DNA of 64,000 nucleotides from an uncultured Pelagibacteraceae bacterium (GTDB taxonomy: Bacteria; Pseudomonadota; Alphaproteobacteria; Pelagibacterales; Pelagibacteraceae), in contig CACMYJ010000007.1 in the NCBI GenBank assembly GCA_902617895.1, positions 1 through 64,000 on the forward strand. The letters are read 5' to 3'. Below the pieces are notes generated by a model, which had not been told where the DNA came from, ran no database searches, and saw only the letters and a list, made by a program, of their open reading frames with translations. Every line of letters starts with the position of its first letter. Position 1 is the first letter of the stretch. Made by a program: the position numbers and the translations under genes. This document shows positions 58,170-64,000 of the stretch, in pieces.

Positions 58170-59584
58170 TGGAAAATTTTCATTATATATTACCTGAAAT
58201 CTTCATATCGGTATGTATAATGCTATTTTTACTAGTTGGAGTTTTCAAAAAAAATAGCGCAAGTTTAATTTATAATTTATCTAATATATCGCTAGTTATT
58301 TTATTGGCACTAATAATAAATCTCAGTTCATTAGATACAATTTACTTATTCAATGAATCATATTTAATAGACAATTTATCAAATTATATGAAGATTATAC
58401 TTGTTGGATCCGGAATTTTTGTAATGCTAACTGGATCCAAATATATACAAGTTATCAATTTAAATAAAATTGAATACCCGATCCTCATACTAAGTAGCAT
58501 TTTGGGAATGATGATAATGATAAGTTCAAATGATTTAATAGTTTTTTACATGGGCCTTGAACTACAATCATTAGCTTTGTATGTTCTTGCCTCTTTTAAT
58601 AGAGACAATTTACTTTCTACAGAGTCTGGACTTAAATATTTTGTTCTTAGCGCGTTATCGTCTGGTTTACTGTTATATGGTTGCTCATTAACTTATGGAT
58701 TTTCTGAAAGTACAAATTTTGATCAAATACTTATAAACTCTACTGAATTTAATTACGGTACCACGTTTGGGATAGTCTTTATTTTAGTTGGTCTTGCATT
58801 TAAAATATCGGCTGTACCTTTCCATATGTGGGCTCCAGATGTTTATCAAGGCTCTCCAACATCTGTAACATTATTCTTTGCTATACTTCCAAAAATAGCT
58901 GCGCTCTCGGTATTCATTAAGTTTTTGTACACACCTTTTGCTAATATGAATGATCAATGGCAAACTATTATTATATTTATTTCAATAGCTTCAATGATAT
59001 TTGGTGCGGTAGCAGCCATAGGTCAAAAAAACTTAAAAAGATTAATTGCTTATAGTTCAATTAGTCATATGGGCTATGCTTTGGCCGGATTAGCAACAGT
59101 TAGCAATCAAGGAATACAAAGTTCAATTACATATATATCTATTTATTTGGTAATGAATTTAGCTTTTTTTAGCTGCTTGTTTATGCTTAAAAGAGACGAG
59201 AAATATTATGAAAATATAGAGGACTTATCAGGACTCTCTAAAAAGCATCCAATTTTATCTTTCTCATTATTGATAGTTTTATTTTCTTTAGCAGGTATAC
59301 CCCCACTTGCAGGTTTCTTTGCAAAGTTTTATGTATTCATAGCTGTTATAGAACAATCTATGTATTTTTTAGCAATTGTTGGATTGTTAGCAACTGTAGT
59401 TGCAGCTTTTTATTACTTAAGAATTATAAAAATTATATATTTCGATCCAGAAAAAGAGGAATATGAAACATCTCACAATTTAGGATTAAAAATAACTTTA
59501 GCTATCTCAACAATATTTATATTAGCATATTTTATATACCCTAGTGGTATAACAGAAATAGTATCTAAAATTACTATGATCTAA
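58169..59584 (+). CDS. nuoN: NADH-quinone oxidoreductase subunit N
   Basis: Third antiporter-like subunit, 471 residues, fourteen helices. FYMGLELQSLALYVLASF contains the helix-5 Glu, and FHMWAPDVYQGSPTSVTLF the Lys-equivalent region. Last nuo gene; its stop overlaps birA by 1 nt, so the operon continues into cofactor genes. Confidence 0.96.
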   Translation: MENFHYILPEIFISVCIMLFLLVGVFKKNSASLIYNLSNISLVILLALIINLSSLDTIYLFNESYLIDNLSNYMKIILVGSGIFVMLTGSKYIQVINLNKIEYPILILSSILGMMIMISSNDLIVFYMGLELQSLALYVLASFNRDNLLSTESGLKYFVLSALSSGLLLYGCSLTYGFSESTNFDQILINSTEFNYGTTFGIVFILVGLAFKISAVPFHMWAPDVYQGSPTSVTLFFAILPKIAALSVFIKFLYTPFANMNDQWQTIIIFISIASMIFGAVAAIGQKNLKRLIAYSSISHMGYALAGLATVSNQGIQSSITYISIYLVMNLAFFSCLFMLKRDEKYYENIEDLSGLSKKHPILSFSLLIVLFSLAGIPPLAGFFAKFYVFIAVIEQSMYFLAIVGLLATVVAAFYYLRIIKIIYFDPEKEEYETSHNLGLKITLAISTIFILAYFIYPSGITEIVSKITMI

Positions 59585-60108
59585 TGAAATTAAAAAGATA
59601 TTTATATAAAAAAGTAGAAAGTACCAACAACGTAGCAATAAGATTAATTAAGCAAGGCAATCAAAGAGGAATAATTTTAACAGATCAACAAACAAAAGGT
59701 AAAGGACAAAGGAAAAATAAATGGATATCTATAAAAGGTAATTTGTTTTTGTCAGTCTTCTTTGAAATTAGTAATAAAATATCCTTATCAAAAATAATAA
59801 ATTTAAATTTAAATATAATTAAGAAAATAATATATAAAAAAATAAACACTTTAATTCTAATAAAAAAACCTAATGATATATTAATAAATAAAAAAAAGGT
59901 CTGTGGAATTTTACAAGAAACAATTTTTATGCAGAATAGAAAATACTTAATTGTAGGAATTGGAATAAATGTTTCTAGTAGTCCAAAAATTAATAATTAT
60001 CCAACTACATTTTTAAATAATTATACAAATAAAAAATTAAAAAGACTTGAATTATTTAAAGAAATTAAATTACTGTATGAAAAAAACCTACACTCATTTG
60101 GAGTTTAA
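59584..60108 (+). CDS. birA: Biotin-[acetyl-CoA carboxylase] ligase, minimal form
   Basis: Attaches biotin to the carboxyl carrier protein. Only 174 residues: no N-terminal repressor HTH and seemingly no C-terminal SH3-like domain. Family motifs are present but altered: STNN at the start, biotin loop TKGKGQRKNKW for the usual GRGRxGRxW, KKPND at 94-98 in place of KWPND, and KVCGILQE, VGIGINV. Position after nuoN and before coaX is conserved in alphaproteobacteria, which supports the call. Confidence 0.82.
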   Translation: MKLKRYLYKKVESTNNVAIRLIKQGNQRGIILTDQQTKGKGQRKNKWISIKGNLFLSVFFEISNKISLSKIINLNLNIIKKIIYKKINTLILIKKPNDILINKKKVCGILQETIFMQNRKYLIVGIGINVSSSPKINNYPTTFLNNYTNKKLKRLELFKEIKLLYEKNLHSFGV

Positions 60109-60111
60109 TAT

Positions 60112-60852
60112 ATGTATTTAATTGGAGATATTGGAAATACTGCAATTAAAATTTGTTTATTTAATAACAACTTAAAATTGATCAAAAATATTAAAATTCA
60201 TAAGAAAAATTTAAACAAAAAATTTATCAATAAAAAATTATTATTTTTAAGAAAATATAATTCCAAACTTAGAAAAGTACTCTTTAGCTCGGTTGTCCCC
60301 AACTCTTATAAAATGATGAAAAATACCATTAAAGAAATTACTAATTTGAATTGTATTGAATTAAAAACATGTAATTTAAAAAAATTTATAAATATAAAAG
60401 TCAATAGAAAACAAATTGGTTCCGATCGTTTAGCTAATGCGATTGCAGTTATTGATAATAGGTTTAATTATATTATAGTTGATTTTGGAACGGCTACCAA
60501 TTTTGATATTGTTATTAAAAAAGATTATATTGGTGGTGTTTTAGCACCGGGTGTAGAACTTTCCTTGAAAAATTTAATAGATAAGGCCTCTTTAATACCT
60601 AAAATTAAGCTAGAAAAAACAGCAAATGTCATTGGCAAAAACACTAAAACTGCTGTAAGAGCTGGTTTTTATCACGGTTATACTGGTTTAATTGAAAATA
60701 TAATTAAACTTATTTTAAAACAAACTAGAAAGAAGTTTAAAATTATACTTACAGGTGGATTTGCACACTTATTTAAATCATCAATTAAAGGTATTAAAAC
60801 GGTTGATAAAAATTTAACAATTAAAGGTATCTTAAGAGTAGCTATAAATTAA
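60112..60852 (+). CDS. coaX: Type III pantothenate kinase
   Basis: First enzyme of coenzyme A synthesis, 246 residues, ASKHA fold. GDIGNTAIKI for phosphate binding, SSVVPN, GSDRLANAIAV, DFGTATNFDIV with catalytic Asp, and LTGGFA near the end. Uses a monovalent cation and is not inhibited by CoA. Starts 3 nt after birA. Confidence 0.92.
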   Translation: MYLIGDIGNTAIKICLFNNNLKLIKNIKIHKKNLNKKFINKKLLFLRKYNSKLRKVLFSSVVPNSYKMMKNTIKEITNLNCIELKTCNLKKFINIKVNRKQIGSDRLANAIAVIDNRFNYIIVDFGTATNFDIVIKKDYIGGVLAPGVELSLKNLIDKASLIPKIKLEKTANVIGKNTKTAVRAGFYHGYTGLIENIIKLILKQTRKKFKIILTGGFAHLFKSSIKGIKTVDKNLTIKGILRVAIN

Positions 60853-60858
60853 AAAAAT

Positions 60859-62517
60859 ATGAAAGATGAATTATTATTTTGTCCTCTAGGTGGATCTGGT
60901 GAAATAGGAATGAACATGAACCTATTTGCATATGGTAAGCCAGACAATCAAAAATGGATTATTGTTGACGTTGGTGTTACATTTGCAGATGATACAGTAC
61001 CTGGTGTTGATATCATATATCCAGATCCAGGATTTATAATAGATAAAAAAGATGACTTGCTAGGCATAGTCCTAACACATGCTCATGAAGATCATATTGG
61101 AGCTATTGCTCATGTTTGGCCAAAATTAAAATGTAAAATATATGCTACACCTTTTACCTCAGTATTAATTACTGAAAAATTTAAAGAAAAAAAAATTGAT
61201 ATAACTGGCTATTTAAAAATAGTAGAACTTAATAGTACAATTAATCTAGATCCTTTTAAAATAGAGTTCGTTACACTTACTCATTCAATATTAGAACCTA
61301 ATGGTCTTAAAATACAAACACCAGCTGGAAATATACTTCATACTGGAGATTGGAAATGCGATCCAGATCCTTTGATAGGTGGAAACATAAACTCCGAAAG
61401 ATTAAAGGAAATAGGTAACGAAGGTGTATTAGCTATGATTTGTGACTCTACAAATGTATTTAGTGCAGGTAGAGCAGGGTCTGAACTTGATGTGCGTAAA
61501 AATTTACTTAAGGTTTTTGAAAGATTAAAAAAAAGAATAATCGTTACTTCATTTGCATCTAATGTAGCCAGGATGGAAACTGTTTTTTATTGTGCAGAAC
61601 AAACAGGAAGACATATTTCACTAGTTGGAAGATCGATGCACAGAATATTTAAAGCAGCAAGACAATGTGGTTATCTTAAGAATGTTATTGATCCAATAGA
61701 TCCAAGAGATGCAAAAAATATATCTAGAGAAAAAATTGTTTATTTGTGCACTGGAAGTCAAGGTGAACCAATGGGAGCTATGAATAGAATAGTTAAATAT
61801 ACTCACCCAGATGTTTTTATTGAGAGAAACGATACTGTAATTTTTTCTTCAAAAATTATCCCTGGAAATGAGAAGAAATTATATAAGCTTCATAACAATT
61901 TGGTCAAAGAAGGTATCGAAGTTATATCTGAAGATAATGAATATATTCATGTTTCCGGTCATCCTAACCGTGAGGACTTAAGAGACATGTATAATTGGAT
62001 TAGGCCAAAAGCAGTTATCCCTGTTCACGGTGAACACAGACACATGATGGAGCACATTGAATTTGCAAAAGAGATGCAGGTTAAATACCCAGTTCAAGTA
62101 GAGAACGGTGATATTGTTAAGTTGTATCCTGGAGAAAAACCAGAGGTCTATGACAAAGCACCAAGTGGAAGAGTTTATTTAGATGGAAATGTTCCAGTAG
62201 AGGAGGATTCTAGATCAATAAAAGAAAGAAGAAATATTTCATCAAATGGATTTTTAGAAGCTACAATTATGATTACACCAAAAGGAAACATTCACAACAA
62301 ACCTTTGGTAACTTTTAGAGGTCTACCAGTATATGAGAATGATGAGTTTATTTATGGATTGGAGGAAGAAATAGAAAGAACTATTAAAACATTTTCATTA
62401 AACAACACAAAACAACAAGACAATCTCATAGATGCTCTTAAAATAACTTGTCGTAAATTTTCAAAAGAAAAAACTGGGAAAAAACCACTAACAAATATAA
62501 ACTTGGTAAGAATTTAA
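60859..62517 (+). CDS. rnj: Ribonuclease J-type beta-CASP nuclease
   Basis: Metallo-beta-lactamase/beta-CASP ribonuclease of 552 residues that degrades and matures RNA, with 5'-exonuclease and endonuclease activity in the family. Zinc motif H74-A-H76-E-D78-H79, GDWKCDPDP, CDSTN and VHGEHRHMMEH. RNase J is the usual 5' decay enzyme in alphaproteobacteria. Six nt after coaX. Confidence 0.94.
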   Translation: MKDELLFCPLGGSGEIGMNMNLFAYGKPDNQKWIIVDVGVTFADDTVPGVDIIYPDPGFIIDKKDDLLGIVLTHAHEDHIGAIAHVWPKLKCKIYATPFTSVLITEKFKEKKIDITGYLKIVELNSTINLDPFKIEFVTLTHSILEPNGLKIQTPAGNILHTGDWKCDPDPLIGGNINSERLKEIGNEGVLAMICDSTNVFSAGRAGSELDVRKNLLKVFERLKKRIIVTSFASNVARMETVFYCAEQTGRHISLVGRSMHRIFKAARQCGYLKNVIDPIDPRDAKNISREKIVYLCTGSQGEPMGAMNRIVKYTHPDVFIERNDTVIFSSKIIPGNEKKLYKLHNNLVKEGIEVISEDNEYIHVSGHPNREDLRDMYNWIRPKAVIPVHGEHRHMMEHIEFAKEMQVKYPVQVENGDIVKLYPGEKPEVYDKAPSGRVYLDGNVPVEEDSRSIKERRNISSNGFLEATIMITPKGNIHNKPLVTFRGLPVYENDEFIYGLEEEIERTIKTFSLNNTKQQDNLIDALKITCRKFSKEKTGKKPLTNINLVRI

Positions 62518-62525
62518 ATAATAAA

Positions 62526-63854
62526 ATGTATTTTTCAAAATCATTTGTACCTATTCTAAAAAATAATCCTACAGAAGCCAAAATTAAATCTCATCAGCTT
62601 ATGTTAAGAGTTGGAATGATAAAACAATCATCAGCTGGAATCTATTCATGGTTACCACTCGGTTTCAAAGTTATGAAAAAAATAGAGCAAATTGTTAGAG
62701 AAGAGCAGGATAGAATTGGCGTTCAGGAAATTTTAATGCCAACAATTCAATCATCAGAAATTTGGAAAGAAAGTGGAAGATATGATGATTATGGAGAAGA
62801 GATGTTGCGTATTAAAGATCGTCAAAATAGAGAAATGTTGTATGGACCTACCAATGAAGAGCTTATAACAGAAATTTTTAGATCAAGTATTAAATCTTAT
62901 AAATCACTTCCACAGCTATTATATCATATTCAATGGAAATTTAGAGACGAATTAAGACCAAGGTTTGGAATTATGAGATGTAGGGAGTTTTATATGAAAG
63001 ATGCTTACTCTTTTGACTTAAATGATGATGAGGCTCTTTTTTCTTATAACAAATTTTTCCTTTCATATTTAAGAACCTTTAAAAGATTAAATTTATCTGC
63101 GATACCTATGGCAGCGGATACTGGGCCTATTGGTGGAAATCTTTCCCATGAATTTATAATTCTTGCTGATACTGGTGAAAGTAAAATTTACACAGACAAA
63201 AGAATATTTGATGTGAATAGCTCATCTACTTTATTAGAAAAAAATTCACTTAATGATTTACGACAGCAATATGAAAAATTTTATTCTGTTACAGATGAGA
63301 AGTTTGACCAAAAAGAATTTGAAAAAGTAGTTCCGGAAGAATTTAGAGTAAATACAAAAGGAATAGAGGTAGGTCATATATTCTATTTTGGAGATAAATA
63401 TTCAAAACCAATGAATGCTGCAGTAGATTTTAATGGTAAAAAAGAATATGTTAAAATGGGATCTTATGGAATAGGTGTATCAAGACTAGTAGGTGCCATA
63501 ATTGAGGCTAAATACAACGATAAAAATGAAATAATGAAATGGCCAATATCAGTTGCTCCTTATCATTGTGCAATAATTCCAATGATTAAAAAAAATGATA
63601 CATCAAATTTAGAAAAATCGAATAAAATATTTGAATATTTAAAGTCTAAAAATATAGATGCCATCATAGATGATACTGAAGAAAATATTTCTGCAAAAAT
63701 TAGGAAATTTAATTTAATTGGTATTCCTTATCAGTTGATTTTGGGAAATCAAACTGATGGAGATTTATTTGAGTTTAAAGAAATTAATAGAGAAACTCAA
63801 AAATTAAATATCGAAGAAGTTGCGTCACAAATTTTAAAAGCTAAATCAAATTGA
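62526..63854 (+). CDS. proS: Prolyl-tRNA synthetase, short (no editing insertion)
   Basis: Class II synthetase of 442 residues. Motif 2 is in HIQWKFRDELRPRFGIMRCREFYMKDAYSF; the GSYGIGVSRLVGAIIE near the end is motif 3. At this length the bacterial editing insertion is missing, as in other alphaproteobacterial ProRS. The C-terminal anticodon-binding domain starts near residue 345. Its stop overlaps the lolC start by 4 nt. Confidence 0.93.
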   Translation: MYFSKSFVPILKNNPTEAKIKSHQLMLRVGMIKQSSAGIYSWLPLGFKVMKKIEQIVREEQDRIGVQEILMPTIQSSEIWKESGRYDDYGEEMLRIKDRQNREMLYGPTNEELITEIFRSSIKSYKSLPQLLYHIQWKFRDELRPRFGIMRCREFYMKDAYSFDLNDDEALFSYNKFFLSYLRTFKRLNLSAIPMAADTGPIGGNLSHEFIILADTGESKIYTDKRIFDVNSSSTLLEKNSLNDLRQQYEKFYSVTDEKFDQKEFEKVVPEEFRVNTKGIEVGHIFYFGDKYSKPMNAAVDFNGKKEYVKMGSYGIGVSRLVGAIIEAKYNDKNEIMKWPISVAPYHCAIIPMIKKNDTSNLEKSNKIFEYLKSKNIDAIIDDTEENISAKIRKFNLIGIPYQLILGNQTDGDLFEFKEINRETQKLNIEEVASQILKAKSN

Positions 63855-64000
63855 TCTCAAATCTAGAAAGAGAAGTTACATTTAGATTTTTAAGGACTAG
63901 AAAAAATGATGGTTTTTTAAATATCATATCAATTTTTTCTTTTATAGGTATTTCATTAGGGGTTGCGGTTCTAATCATTGTTATGTCAGTGATGAATGGT
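63851..64000 (+). CDS. lolC: Lipoprotein-releasing ABC permease LolC/E, 3' end cut by window
   Basis: First 50 residues of an inner-membrane permease that helps release outer-membrane lipoproteins to LolA. The start appears to be TTG at 63851, overlapping the proS stop by 4 nt (TTGA). The segment NIISIFSFIGISLGVAVLII and VMSVMNG matches the first LolC/LolE transmembrane helix. No ATG in frame upstream of that helix is available. LolC and LolE cannot be told apart from this piece. Confidence 0.85.
   Translation, partial: MISNLEREVTFRFLRTRKNDGFLNIISIFSFIGISLGVAVLIIVMSVMNG

Noticed and set aside
1-64000. CRISPR array, prophage, insertion sequence or defence island
   Set aside because: No regular direct repeats, transposase, integrase, capsid or nuclease-helicase genes were seen on either strand.

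Overview
The window looks like a chromosome segment of a SAR11-clade alphaproteobacterium (Candidatus Pelagibacter or a close relative). The evidence is strong AT bias, lysine- and isoleucine-rich proteins, very short or overlapping gene junctions, no mobile elements, and no gene-free stretch above about 300 bases. Gene orders such as nuoA-N, birA, coaX, rnj, proS, lolC and tig, clpP, clpX, lon are typical of Alphaproteobacteria. The assignment rests on reading the sequence, not on a database search.

Region by region. 1-2672: end of an iron(III)-type ABC importer (fused permease cut by the window edge, plus ATPase). 2700-6866: a dimethylglycine/sarcosine dehydrogenase-type enzyme, a TauD-type dioxygenase and an AEC transporter. 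6901-9665: a short AsmA-like protein facing a minus-strand pair, tartrate dehydrogenase-type enzyme and GMP reductase. 9771-17657: a plus-strand run with a fluoroacetate dehalogenase-type hydrolase, TldD/TldE protease, a TPR protein, a histidine phosphatase, an aminotransferase, a SOUL protein and a secreted cupin. 17713-18020: a tiny minus-strand gene with its own leader hairpins and terminator. 18068-23719: a minus-strand operon (GMC oxidoreductase, TerC, SDR, M23 peptidase homologue, hydratase, DoeA-like M24 protein). 23800-32651: a Baeyer-Villiger-type monooxygenase, an FKBP-rhodanese fusion, then three dehydrogenases linked to a DctPQM TRAP transporter. 32648-39350: transport and small metabolic genes, YbgC, family-5 uracil-DNA glycosylase, DUF1289, and two very small membrane proteins. 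39433-45427: tRNA-Leu, trigger factor, ClpP, ClpX, Lon. 45476-64000: tRNA-Val, tRNA-Asp, the 14-gene complex I operon, then birA, coaX, rnj, proS and the start of lolC.

The genes fit an oligotrophic marine heterotroph. It imports small organic solutes with high-affinity ABC and TRAP systems, oxidises them with a broad set of flavin and NAD dehydrogenases (methylated amines, hydroxy acids, aldehydes), and passes electrons to complex I.

I found no CRISPR array, prophage, IS element or obvious defence island. The best candidates for something undescribed are the isolated 63-codon gene at 17713-17904 with two hairpins sharing nearly the same apical sequence, a pair of tiny membrane proteins at 36778-36915 and 38936-39106, and several enzymes whose expected catalytic residues are replaced (rhodanese without Cys, M24 without metal ligands, M23 with HxD).
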